This document shows positions 10,433-21,853 of a DNA stretch of 64,000 nt, one piece after another. Every line of letters starts with the position of its first letter. Within the stretch, counting starts at the first letter, position 1. The position numbers were made by a program, and so were the translations under genes. Source of the DNA: Branchiostoma floridae (Eukaryota > Chordata > Leptocardii > Amphioxiformes > Branchiostomatidae); NCBI RefSeq assembly GCF_000003815.2, contig NC_049992.1, positions 12,362,940 through 12,426,939 on the forward strand. The letters run 5' to 3'. Below the pieces are notes generated by a model. That model ran no database searches, was not told the DNA's origin, and worked only from the letters and a program-made list of their open reading frames with translations.

Positions 10433-10539
10433 CATTTTTGGTAGATACACCTGATCGCTTGACCTCCAACTCAGCTGGAATAACCATTGAGTCTGGCACG
10501 GCATCAAAGTCCAAGGTGGAAGAGGCCATCTTGACACAT
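10433..10539 (-). CDS. PRDM2: PRDM2 first coding exon (N-terminus)
   Basis: The acceptor TTTCCCCTGCAG leads into an exon starting at 10539. Its ATG lies at 10529-10527, ten bases into the exon, so an upstream non-coding exon is expected. It encodes 32 residues beginning MASSTLDFDAVPDSM, followed by one base of a glycine codon, then the donor G|GTAAGA at 10432. The start resembles vertebrate PRDM2 in having a short acidic lead before the PR domain. The longer reading in another frame from the same place is a shadow and was discarded, because only this frame joins in phase to the PR-domain exon at 10237. Confidence 0.85.
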
Positions 10540-12319
10540 CTGCAGGGGAAACAGCATAAGAAAAGTTACTCTATGGGAATCCCATAATGTAGATTTGACT
10601 ATTCTCAGCAATGAACTGCTACAGTTTCATATACAAAATGTGTATTCTGGTAATCAAGTACGTTGGTACATAAAGGCTAGAACTTTGTAAGTTATGAATT
10701 TGAGGCCTTGGAAAATCATACTTACATGTATAAGACTATGTCAACAGGTTTCATTCAAAGAGTTTCTTATATTTTTCAATACCATCTAGCCTATAATATA
10801 ATTTATGAGTGTCTGCATTGAGAACTGACCTCAACAGATTTCACCAAAGATACATGTAACTGTCATTATTATTATTATTACACTTGAAATAAACTTCTTC
10901 TTTATCATTATTCTTTCATACATTTTTACCTGTTTACATTGACCATTTCATTGGTTTAAAGGTCTGAGGGTCGCAAGGTGAGTTATTCTAATCTCCAGGC
11001 AGATTTGCCGGTGCCATATGGTAGTATCAAAGCTAGCCAAGGAGATTAACTGGCCAAAGGGCTGGCTGGCTATATTCCTTGGCCACCTTTCATACCATCT
11101 CATTGCACCAATAATTTAAATCTTCCTGAAGATTAAGTTATTCAGGAGTGTTGATGTAAGGTGAAAGTAAACGCATGGATGATCTAACCAACGTTTTCCA
11201 ATCAAAGTACAATACTTTTGACCAGAAAATGTCAAGGTGTGTGTGATATAGTGACTTATTCATCAAATGACTGTCAATTACTTGCTAAGTAAGCTGGTCA
11301 TGTTAAAGGCTCTAAGCCTAAAGTCAGTAATATCTCACATCCTTGTCGGCATACACATACATTTGTATATGTACAAGAGGCTTCTAAATTGAATGTGTTA
11401 CACTAGACCTTTTAGTTAAATTATCCTATTTAAGGTTTTTTTTTTTTAATTTCAAATCCTCCATAAATTTACAATTTTGTCTTTCTCAGCAAATATAAAA
11501 GAAGACACTGAATTTGTCTGGTCTAAATGGTGAGTATAATCATTCCGCAATTAGCACTAAAGTTTCTGACCATGTTGACTGCAAAGTTATGAATATTTCA
11601 TACAAAAAACAATACTAAGTACCTTATAACATCTTTTTTCAAAGAGGAGGTGTCATTTCTGCATTTTACAAATTTTTTAGTGCTTAAACCAGAAACAAAT
11701 CTTGTCAAACCTTTGGTATCTTACTTGGCACTTCTGTTGAAAAATTCAAACATAGTAATTTAACGCAATTATGTTCCTGACAACCTACTAAAAAATTCTC
11801 CAGCTAACCATATACCGCTAGCACCACATGTTTCCCACTCTCCCTGTTGGATTTCCAACTGTTGAACTCTGTGCACGCTCAAGTGTGCAAACAACATGAT
11901 ATTTAGTACCTGTCGTGTTTGTTTCCGTACACTCTGTAGGCCCATGGCATTAAGTCTGCTTTACCCTACGTAAGCTATACTAGCTAATGCATCAATAAGC
12001 ATGTTACGCCTGTCCAAAGTGTCGCATTTTGCCTGAGGCAAATTCCAATTGTTTGGCAAAACAAATGCCCACACCTTACATTCTTCTGCATCCTGCTATA
12101 TTTCATTGTGTTCTTCAGGGAGAGGGCTAGCTCTCTTACAATGTTAAGAGGGGAGTTGATACATTTAGCTGGTTTGTTACGTTGAAGGGCAGTTACACTG
12201 GCTATATAGATAAAGATACAGATTAACTTGAATAATAATATCCTATTGCTTTACAATGCTACTGTATTGTCTCTCAATCTAACTTATCTAGACAAGGGAG
12301 TCCTTTGATCTAACTGCTT

Positions 12320-12425
12320 GTTTTACATGTATGGTGGGCCCCCTTGGAAATCAACTTTCAAAAGTTGATTTCAGGGACCACCCACCTGTTTTGAGATGAA
12401 TCAATAAATAAAATAACTAAACATA
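12320..12425 (+). mobile_element. Retroposon-like 3' end with hairpin
   Basis: GAAATCAACTT-TCAA-AAGTTGATTTC forms a perfect 11-bp hairpin (about 12350-12375). About 25 bases later comes ATGAATCAATAAATAAAATA, an A/T tail with polyadenylation-like hexamers. A hairpin followed by such a tail is the usual look of a LINE (CR1/L2-type) 3' end. There is no open reading frame upstream, so this is a truncated copy at most. Confidence 0.4.
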
Positions 12426-13068
12426 GCCACATAAAGGTTTAATGGGGAGATTGCTGATTTTTTATTCAATGAATGCCCTCTTGCCATGATTACATCTTCC
12501 TGACTTTTGTATCAATGATTTATGTGCTGTAGCTGTGACCTAGATGTAGATGGTGTAACTACATGTACACACCACCTCTCTATGCGTCATTTCCAAAGTG
12601 GGACAACTCTCCATTTTACAACTGTCCGCAGTAAAGAGCCGGCCATAAATCTGGATCACTGGAAAATTGGCAAATTTGTGGTGGGATGTCATCCCTCTGT
12701 AGATCAGACCGACATAACCCAAATGCCCAATATGTGGGATGGTTTTAGCACTACTAGAGTATGCTGTATTGTAGAAGCAGCATTGAATTTAATGGTCAAA
12801 GACTCAAAGCTGCACAAGTGACCACCTGTACATGTACATATGGACCAACTGGTCATTGCTATACAGTCGAACCAACACAAGTCATCACCTCTACATAAGG
12901 ACCACCTGGCTATTGGGACTACTTTTGCTGGTCATCTAAGGTTTAATTAATTTTCCCAAACACAAGTTTTAAGAATCCTGTCCATAGTGATAACCTGTCC
13001 TCATACAACAGTTTTTTTATCACTCAGTCATGAAGGTTCTTCTTGAGCTATTCAAATGTTTCTAGTAA

Positions 13069-13168
13069 NNNNNNNNNNNNNNNNNNNNNNNNNNNNNNNN
13101 NNNNNNNNNNNNNNNNNNNNNNNNNNNNNNNNNNNNNNNNNNNNNNNNNNNNNNNNNNNNNNNNNNNN
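13069..13168. other. Assembly gap (100 N)
   Basis: Placeholder-sized gap in non-coding DNA. Confidence 1.
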
Positions 13169-14999
13169 TATGGTTTCTCTATTATACCTAAAAGGACACA
13201 TAATAACAATTTTTAATTCTATATTTGATGAGAAGTGTTATGGAATCAGTCTATTCTCTGAGGACCAATGAACAGACTGATCCAGACTGTCCATCAAAAT
13301 TAGCAGTGATAAGAGAGTAGATCCAGTACCCCAGTCAATGTGTAACTTCTACATTTTTGTTTTGCATTTGTACATTTTGACCAACTTGAAGTTGAGAAGG
13401 GAAAAGGGATTGTCAGTATAAACAGAAACATAACATACAGAGCATGAAAGTGCACACTTGATTAGATAACTGGGACAAAAACAAGACATCATTTTTGTCT
13501 AGCCCTAGTTATTGATCCACACATCAAGCAGAACTATGACAAATCATGAGTCAGCCAGGCTGCATGTTTGAACTGACAACATCATGGGATGTACCTGGCA
13601 TTGCTATCTTATCCCAACAATGCATTAATTAATCATCCAACAGCTTTAAAGCCCTTATAACATGTATACAGCAGGCGTCCAACAACTGAGGCAAAGCATA
13701 ACGCTTTTTCAATACACCTATAGCAGTGCAATTTTTCAGCCTTGCTTTTCCAGGCTCACGTTTTCAGCAAAGCGCACATCACCTTATTTTCTACTCACAC
13801 ACTTGATAATTGCGTTCTTTTGCAGTGCAGGGTTTGACATCAGCGGCTTAAAAGCACCATCATACATTGGGCACCCAGCTTCACATACCTATCTGAAATT
13901 ACACCTGCACCCCCTGACTGTCTCAAGTGCTAGAATTCAATCCACATGCAAAGCTTTAAAGACATGTATAAAGTATCTAGTTGTAAGACTGGACTCTAAT
14001 TCTCCTGATCCACCTTACAAATGTACCTTAATACATACCTATGCAACACCTTGAAGAATGAAATTGCTTCCCAGACATGTAGTTTTAGAATTCAAGATGC
14101 CCATTGAAATAACTAATTTTATTAATTTCATGTAAATCATAATTAATCAATTCAATTACTTATATACACCTGGTTTTCAGAAATTGAGTTGCATCAGCAA
14201 AGTATTTCATGTTTATTATAACCTAAGTGCTGTGGTGTTCAACTTCCTTTAATTTGGAAGAAATTTTTTTAAAAATCCTTTTTAATCTTATTCATGCTAA
14301 TGGCATCCTACATTCTATACTGGTCTTTTAAAACTTAAGTCGTCAATTTTTTTGAGTACAGTTGTATTTCCTTTTGATAATGCCAAACACAACAGGGGGC
14401 TACTACAAAGTAAAAAGAACAATAGCCCCAGGACTAGCCCTATTGTTCTTAGGGATAGAACATTGTAGATACCACTAGATAGACAAAAGAATAAGATAGC
14501 TTTATTATACATATTTACTTAACATAGTCAGCGCTATTGGCCTTCCGCTATTCTACCAGAGGTCATGATTTACATTTTCCAAGTTTTCAAAAAGATCATC
14601 TTTTAAAGTTTCGTCCATTGCTTTCATAATGGCCATTGACATACACTGTAACCATTTACTGCAGTAAATACCACCTTTATACAACCAAGTTTAAAGTGCA
14701 TATGGGACAACACTGAATTGTAAACACAACTTTGAAGTCATGTGAGGTGAACTCAGTGAGGTCATATAACCCCATATATGGTAGCCTTCTACCAAGGACA
14801 TCATGATTATAAAGTCCCTTTTTCAGATTATTCCGGCTTCACAGAAAGCACATGAAAATCCCCAGATCCTCCATTCTTCAGAATTTTCAGTAAAACTGCA
14901 TTCAAAAGAACTGTTTATCTACTTATTGGTGATTGTTACATTTTGGTAGTCTTTGTTTGTGTGCAGTTTAACAGCATAAGCCACAAGTGAAGAAACGTT

Positions 15000-15310
15000 T
15001 ATGAAGGTTAGACATCCAGGTAAACAATATTCAAATACAATCCAATCTCTGCAACTGGATTTGAAAAACAGACATTTACTTCCAGACATTTTGAAACTCT
15101 TACTTTGCACACATGATTTACATTTGAGTGACTTTTGCAAACGATCCTTAGGAGTTAGTGGTTCAACCAGTTTTTCTAGTTAGCTGTACTTGTATTGAAT
15201 TGTTCTGCCAGTTCATTCTAGTGACGCTGAAAAAGAATGATGGATGTCACTCGAAACGTCTGGACTTTAATCTCCATTTCTTTTAGCCAGTTGTAGAGAT
15301 TGAATTGTAT
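15000..15310 (+). mobile_element. Retroelement-like fragment
   Basis: Begins with ATGAAGGTTAGACATCCAGG, which recurs at 31108. It includes the stretch around 15215-15265 (GTGACGCTGAAAAAGAATGA.., then CACTCGAAACGTCTGGAC). Short conserved blocks of this kind are common at the 3' ends of invertebrate non-LTR or Penelope-like elements. Only fragments are visible and no enzyme domain is readable, so the class is uncertain. Confidence 0.35.
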
Positions 15311-15324
15311 TTTAACATGTGAAG

Positions 15325-15600
15325 AATTTTTGAATGGATTGTCGTGAAATGTGGTACTTGATTAAGGTCTTGTCCTACTACTAGTACTAAACAAAAAAAA
15401 CACGTAGATTTGGGGCCCACTGGCAGCTTTCAATGGTTCTACACATTGTCAATAACTTTCACACTTTCCATCTCATGTTCTAGATTCTAGTAAGCTATGG
15501 TCTAGATTTTGTGGTGGTAGATAGCTCTTGTGCTTGGGAAGAAGTGACGTAAGTTGGGCCCTCTAGCATCTTTCTTGAGGAACTGAAGTGGCATTTTAGT
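15325..15600 (+). repeat. Dispersed repeat copy
   Basis: Contains TGGATTGTCGTGAAATGTGG and later GGTAGATAGCTCTTG, blocks shared with the repeat at 41.95-42.1 kb (GATATTTTGTAGGTGTTGG.., GGTAGATAGCTCTTGG) and at 23.6 kb (TTAGATAGCTCTTGC). Diverged and without coding potential. Confidence 0.45.
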
Positions 15601-16161
15601 TGCAGACTTTGAAACAGGATAAGTCAGTACAGGATGAATGATTTTCATGATTTTGACCTGGAGGTAACTTTGATGCAGAATAACATGATGGTTAACTAAT
15701 ACAAAGTATGCAAATTAGGAGAAGATTTGCATAATTAATGAGGAAAATCAATATTTCAATTGTGCTTATTGACAGTAACATCATAATTATTACATTGATT
15801 ACCTGGTTTTAGGGGAATGTTAAATGATGTAAATAATGCAAATCATGACTTAATTTGCATAATTAAGGAGATCTTTAACAACTTTGTAGTAAGTGATGGA
15901 ATGAGAGCATTTTTTAAGTCATTTATCATGCAGATTAGTTGAAATTGGTTGAATTGTTAAATTTTACAAGTGACAAATTGTTGCTGAAATAAGTTGATCA
16001 TTCAGACACATTCTTTTTAAACCATTGGACTTCTGTACCAAGGCCCATATCTACTAGCTAGAATGAAATGGCATTGCGAAAAAATCAAGCAAAAATTTCA
16101 GTAGATACCATATGTTGGTCAAATATACTTTTTCTGGTGCCGTGGTATTATCCATTCCTTA

Positions 16162-16531
16162 GGCCACACCAATTTTATTTGTTGTTTCTTGGATTTCCCG
16201 ACCCTATTTTTTTCTGATTTGAAAAAAAAAAAAAAAAAACTTTTTATACTAATGGCCACACCTCGTGTTGACAAAATTTCACAGCCTCATCTTTCTCAAA
16301 TTAACTATGGGCCTCAATTTCCAGTAGCTGTGTGTGCCTATTTTGGACGGTACATTTATAATTGTTCTTCAAACTTTGGACTTTGCTACCAGGGACCCCC
16401 CTAAATTAACTGTAACTTGAGTAATCCCCTTGATCTCTCCTACCCCCAACTTTTTTTATCTTTTTTCCGACCGACCGACCTAATTTTTTTCTTTAAAAAT
16501 TCGAGAAACAACAAATAAAATTGGTGTGGCC
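16162..16531. mobile_element. PIF/Harbinger-like MITE, 370 bp
   Basis: The left end reads GGCCACACCAATTTTATTTG and the right end is its reverse complement, with 28 identical bases in the terminal inverted repeats. The flanks are TTA at 16159-16161 and TTA at 16532-16534, a three-base target duplication. TTA/TAA duplications with termini beginning GGCC are typical of PIF/Harbinger elements. The interior is T/A-rich with no open reading frame, so it is non-autonomous. Confidence 0.85.
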
Positions 16532-18890
16532 TTATACTTTTTTTAAGTTATAGTCATTATGAACAAAGCTGAAATTTCCACACAGTAAATATGGATTTAT
16601 GGATTTCAATTTCTTTGGAAAGATTAACTATGATTGTTTGCCTTGGGGCTTTTGATGATGAACATATACGAGTCCCTGTGGGAAAGTGTCATGTGATTTT
16701 GAAGTCCAAAAAAGTGTAGGGAGTTTTGTAAAGTTTTAACTAAGATAGTATTGGTGGTGTCAACATAATGGATGGGTCCGCTATAATCTAATCAAAACTT
16801 ACTACAGTGAAACTATATGTATTTATAAGAAATACATACATAGAGATGTTTAAAATCTGCACTTTCTCTATGAAAATCACAAATTATTACAAACAAATGA
16901 CAGCCATTGTCTACTGTTTAAGAGAGAATGTGAGAAAAATCAATAAGATTTCATATCAAATGTTATATTTTGATGGAGTTTTTCCAACCCACTCAGGTCC
17001 TGTATTACAAAAAGATTAAAAATAAAATGGGATTTTTTTTATGCTACTATTCAATTCATAAATGTACTCTTACTACTAGCAAAATTGCACCAGACAATGC
17101 TCAAGAAGATGACTGTGCTAGTCAACATTCTGACCCACCCCACCATGCAGCCAATGAGTCATAGAATCTGATATCACATCCATTTCATACTCAGTCTGTA
17201 ATCTGGAAGCCTTGACAGACATGTTGTGATTGCAGGTAGCAAGTCTGGACATTGCAGAATATGATATCACTGCTTCTCTACTGAAGAAACATATATCACG
17301 ATGGCAAGGTGCTAAAACATTCCATGTTTGTCAGCTTCATTCCACATTACTGTTGGCTCCATTTGTTAAGTTTGCGTGATAGTTTTCCGCTGGTTGCAAA
17401 ATGGAAGCCAGCAATGAAAAATACAACAAATTTCTTTCCTTCAAAGTTGCACCACCTGGGGTGTTCCTCTTGTTATAGACAGGTTGTCAGTACACTTGTC
17501 CTTCCGTTTGTAGGGCACTGCAAGGACAACTGCTGATGGGGTGCATAATAATGTGAGCATGTCTGCGATAAATGACAGATTACGTAGGATGGAATCTCAG
17601 TGAAAAAGAGGTGTCAGGCCCTCTTGGGGGACACTGACAGGAAACAACGTGGAAGATACGTAGCTTGGGTGCTAAACCTGAGCCAAGAGTTCAGGATTTC
17701 AGCATGCACACATGCAAGGGGTGTGGCTTGTGTGTGTCCATAGCACGGACAAGTTTCACATGGCGCAAATGTGGCATGTCATGATCCCATTCCAAGGATT
17801 TAAATGATTCCAGGCAGTTTAGCTACCTGCGACCTGACCCCAAGTATTACAATGTGTCCACGTTCGGCCCGCTAACTGTTCCTCTTGACAACAGCCGCAT
17901 GTGCTGCATGGGGGGACAAACACAATGTCCTTTGACATGCTTTTGAAGCACAACTCAACCCCATGCTGATCATATTGCACTCAGAAAAATACATGCAACC
18001 TGGCATGTTGTCTCCAAGGAGAAGAAAAAAGAAAAGTCTTCACACACAATCCTAGATAAATACACCATTCCAATGTTGACAAATTCTGGCTGTGTATATA
18101 GATATGCTAATATGTGAGCTACAAACATGTACATGAACACAAGTCCCTTCAGGAAACAAAGAGCACTGATACCCAGTGAGATTGAGTATCATATACTGCT
18201 ATCCGGTTACATGGTAATCTGATTTGTTGTACAATTATCATTGAGAGGTAGTAGAATTCTAAGGTCTGGTATGACAATTTGACAGAGGTAGTATTTCCAG
18301 CACAGCAGGTTTAAAACAGGAACTTTTCCTTGTGATAACAAATCACAGGACAAAGCAATGTACAAAGGTCATTGTTGAGTTGAGGTTGCTACGCATGTAT
18401 AGAAAATTCTAGAAAGAAAATAGTCAACGCCAAGATATTTCAGTGGTCAGTGTCATGGAATTGTCAACAATGACAACGTATCTTACATTCTTCAATTGAG
18501 TAATGGTTACAGAATATTAACAATGTTGTTATCTGTGGAAGGATGGCCCCTACTCTATAGTGCAAGGTGCATATTTCATTACATCAACCTATGGCAGTGG
18601 CTATAGGACTTCTAAAAAATACTAGAAAGGCTTTACAGCAATAAGTCAATCAGTTCTTTTCCTAGCATGAGGTGATTTGAGGAGCACTTACATAGAGTTG
18701 TAATCAACTTGTCATGTGTTGTTACAGGCCCGCGCACGCTGCAACGCCCTTTGTGATAGTGCAGGCAAGACAACATGCCATCCCGCTATTATGTGCGTAG
18801 CAAAGCATATGTTAGGCTCGTGCCGAAGTCCACTGTGTCCAAAATCACGATTCCACAACCTAATCCATATGTTGAGAGTTTGTACTCACC

Positions 18891-19800
18891 GGGACAGTCA
18901 TAATTGTGGCGCAAAACGCCTCTAGGAGCCTCTGTTTCACTCCCAATTTCGACAGAGACGTGGTGTTATCGATCGAATAAATCGTACTGAGCGGCCATGA
19001 AAGTTCACCGAAATCACCCACCATTTTGCGAAACACGCAACTTTCGTGGAAATATCTGAGCTTCGTCGGTTCACAGAAAACCCATAAAGCAAAAACTTGG
19101 GTAGTGAGTTCTATAGTCTATAAACCTTTGGCAAGATGTGGTAGAAACAAGTGAGAGGAAAGTTAGAAATTGGTCGAACACGGCGAGAGATGCAGTGTTT
19201 ACCTAAAAGGTCAGCGCCGGCTGGATGCTAATTTGGTCTTCTTGCGGGTTTTATGTCGGTAGCACGTAACGCACTTCCCCGATATTTTCCCTCAAAAATC
19301 TCACTTGGCAACAAATAACCCAAAACTGTTCCACGAAATGAATAAAACAAAGTTTGATCTACAAAATTACGGAGAGATTTTGACGAGGCAAGCCGAATTA
19401 GAGATTATCTGAGGAGATTTGTGCGGTCCTCTCGTAACTTACGACGGGGTGAGTGATTGTCACAGAGAGTGGAATGTTGGCTCAGACCGTGTAAAGAATA
19501 GGGTGTGCGTCCCGCCATAAACTGGCCAAAATATTTTCAATCCTGCCACCAGTGGCAAAAGTAAGTACCTACACACTCTCCTGGAAGATTCCCCTCAAAG
19601 TCTACAATGGAATCAGGCGTCGGGAACGGCGTGGAAGATAACAAAACTGGACAAATGTCGGCGGAGCCCAACTCACCAAGTGGAATCCAAGATGGCGTCT
19701 CTCCCTGTCTGTCTGCTGGCACCAGGAGTCCCCTGGGGCGCACGGCATGATGGTAGACTCTCTCACCTCCACACCCAAGGACAACTTACAGCATTGCTGA
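18891..19800 (-). promoter_or_regulatory. Candidate PRDM2 promoter and non-coding first exon(s)
   Basis: CpG dinucleotides become frequent here compared with the AT-rich flanks. On the minus strand two good donors are visible: CCCG|GTGAGTA (exon end 18890) and GTC|GTAAGT (exon end 19443). Either could end the untranslated first exon implied by the acceptor at 10540. Plus-strand donors (GGG|GTGAGT at 19449 and AAAA|GTAAGT at 19561) are also present, so transcription may be bidirectional. No TATA box or initiator is assigned; this is inference from composition and splice signals. Confidence 0.4.
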
Positions 19801-21679
19801 CAACATCTTCGACTGGTTTTCTCAACTTTAAAACTACATTTACACTTTTAAAATGTCAGAATTCACACTGATGCAGAGGTAAAATTTGTGAACTTAGGAC
19901 TTTCAAACAATTTCTTTGTTCTTAGAGTGATGAATCACGTGCACACCTGTAAATCACTCTATCACCGTTGACTTTAATGTAAGTTAAGTGAAAGTCACTT
20001 TAATAGCTGTATATTCATTGGTGACTCTGCTCTGTCGTAGTATTTGCTCTGTTTATGAACGGGCAGTGCATCTGTCCATACTGGGGTTATCTAATCTTAC
20101 AGAACGCTGGGAGCGGACTGGTAGGAGAGACAGTGCAATCTTTGTCCTTCTCTGTGTTGGAGTGATCCCCCCGCGACGGATCTGGATTGGTCTGCCACTT
20201 GCCGCGCACCCAATCACGTCCACAAGACAGTCTCTACCAGTCGCGAGCCCCACGTACGGTCAAATGCGTGTTTCTGTCGTCTGACAGTCATGTGTTGCTA
20301 GTAACTCTATGATCGGTGGTACTTGCACCTGTGCTCTATACATGCACTCTCCCTCTCCACTTATAAGCACAACACAGGAAAAACTACCGTATGCACAATG
20401 AGGCCATGGTTAATAATAAAACCAATTTTCTTTTATAAATCAATACAATCTTTATCGAAAGGAGGGGAACCCGAGTATCGACTGTCACAACTGTCTGAGG
20501 AGAAACCCCTCGCGTGACTCCGGGTAACCTCTGCACCTGTGCGAAGGTTTTGCGGTGACGCATCGCATAATTCAATACCCAGCTGGCGTATATACTCACA
20601 GTGTACTTAGGCACAGTCACATGCCTGGTTAACTGTTGGTCACTTGCTCAAGCGGAACTCAGAACTACGGATTGATCGCGGAGGTAATCGCCTGTCTTGG
20701 CTTTTGGAAGCGCTGACCAATAGTACATTACCCCGATGGCACTTACAGCTTCTAGATCATAGACATTCTTCTTCCAAGTTCAACTTGAATCATGAAGACT
20801 GACAAAAATGGGAAATATATTACGGACTTGAATGTTCATATTTCTGCTAGAACATCTTTTCTGAGATAGTTGTTTGTCCGAGTTGTCGTGCTGCAATTAC
20901 GTATGCACAGGAAGTGTTTCAGGAATAGATCTGTCCTTGTTGTATTATGCACGCCTCCGGGTTAAAAAGTAAACAGACTGGCATTTTAACAATGGATAAA
21001 CAAACGACGAAAGACTTTCTGAACTGGGAGTTGATCAACAACACAACATGTACGTGTGAAAGCTTTTGTGATATCAGCTCCAGTAATATAAACACACACG
21101 GTTTGACCAACAGGATCTCGACTTCTAATCATACCGTTTGAAGTGTTATCTATCAATATGGTTAACGTTCGCTGTGGACAATAAGGCGTTTTATTCGGGG
21201 CAGCCATTCTGTTATTGCCTGTCCTATGCATTTAGTTTTATCTTCCGACTTCAAGACGGTAGGTTGTCAGTCAGAATAGGGGACTGAAGTCACTGTCGTG
21301 CGTAATTCTGACACACAGTAAAGTCCATGAATCGAGGACGGACACGACATTAGAAATAAACAAGGGGTCAAAGGTTAATCCAGCGGCAGCACCTGACGGT
21401 AGCCATGGATGAATCATCGAGTCCTTTCCTTAAAGTATACAGATATTTGTCTCACTTTTCGGTGTCGCTCGTGGTCTATAGACACTTTGTTCCCATACAA
21501 TCATAAACTACAAGGAACAAAGATGATTTCTGTAGAGCAACGAGGTTCTAGCATATAATCTCCATGTATAGAGTCATCGCGTTAGGGTATGTCCGATCAG
21601 ACGAGTTTTTTTTTGTGTGGGAAAAAGTGTATTGTACTGGCAATAAAGTGTGATCTGACAAGTAACATTCAATGTAACA

Positions 21680-21853
21680 NNNNNNNNNNNNNNNNNNNNN
21701 NNNNNNNNNNNNNNNNNNNNNNNNNNNNNNNNNNNNNNNNNNNNNNNNNNNNNNNNNNNNNNNNNNNNNNNNNNNNNNNNNNNNNNNNNNNNNNNNNNNN
21801 NNNNNNNNNNNNNNNNNNNNNNNNNNNNNNNNNNNNNNNNNNNNNNNNNNNNN
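21680..21853. other. Assembly gap (174 N)
   Basis: Gap in intergenic DNA. Confidence 1.

Larger units (their letters stand above)
897..10529 (-). other. PRDM2: PRDM2 (RIZ) gene, coding span of seven exons
   Basis: This is the coding extent of a PR-domain zinc-finger gene. In vertebrates PRDM2/RIZ1 is a nuclear protein whose N-terminal PR (SET-like) domain is reported to methylate histone H3 lysine 9 and whose C2H2 fingers bind DNA. I read coding exons at 10529-10433, 10237-10134, 8893-8744, 7259-7133, about 6709-3542, 3167-2962 and 1910-897. All other internal junctions have GT-AG sites and consistent phase; the one exception is the 7133/6709 junction. The PR domain motif GPFKGEKKKKSQV plus MWE and the order PR domain, three fingers, linker, fingers, terminal finger pair match PRDM2 rather than other PRDM genes. 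Predicted length is about 1,600 residues including gap estimates, close to the roughly 1,700 of the human protein. Vertebrate PRDM2 also makes a PR-less form from an internal promoter; I cannot tell whether that exists here. Confidence 0.9.
10540..18890 (-). other. Probable first intron of PRDM2, with mobile-element debris
   Basis: No coding exon is supported in these 8.3 kb. The recognisable contents are a retroposon-like 3' tail (12320-12425), an assembly gap (13069-13168), a retroelement-like fragment (15000-15310), a dispersed repeat copy (15325-15600) and a MITE (16162-16531). It is assigned to PRDM2 because the first coding exon starts behind a splice acceptor, so transcription must begin further upstream. 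Confidence 0.5.

Noticed and set aside
10988-11050. Small inverted pair TAATCTCC ... GGAGATTA as a transposon
   Set aside because: Eight-base arms are too short to separate from chance without other copies.
13662-14054. 130-residue plus-strand open frame
   Set aside because: No recognisable domain, no splice signals, and AT-rich composition like the surrounding intron.
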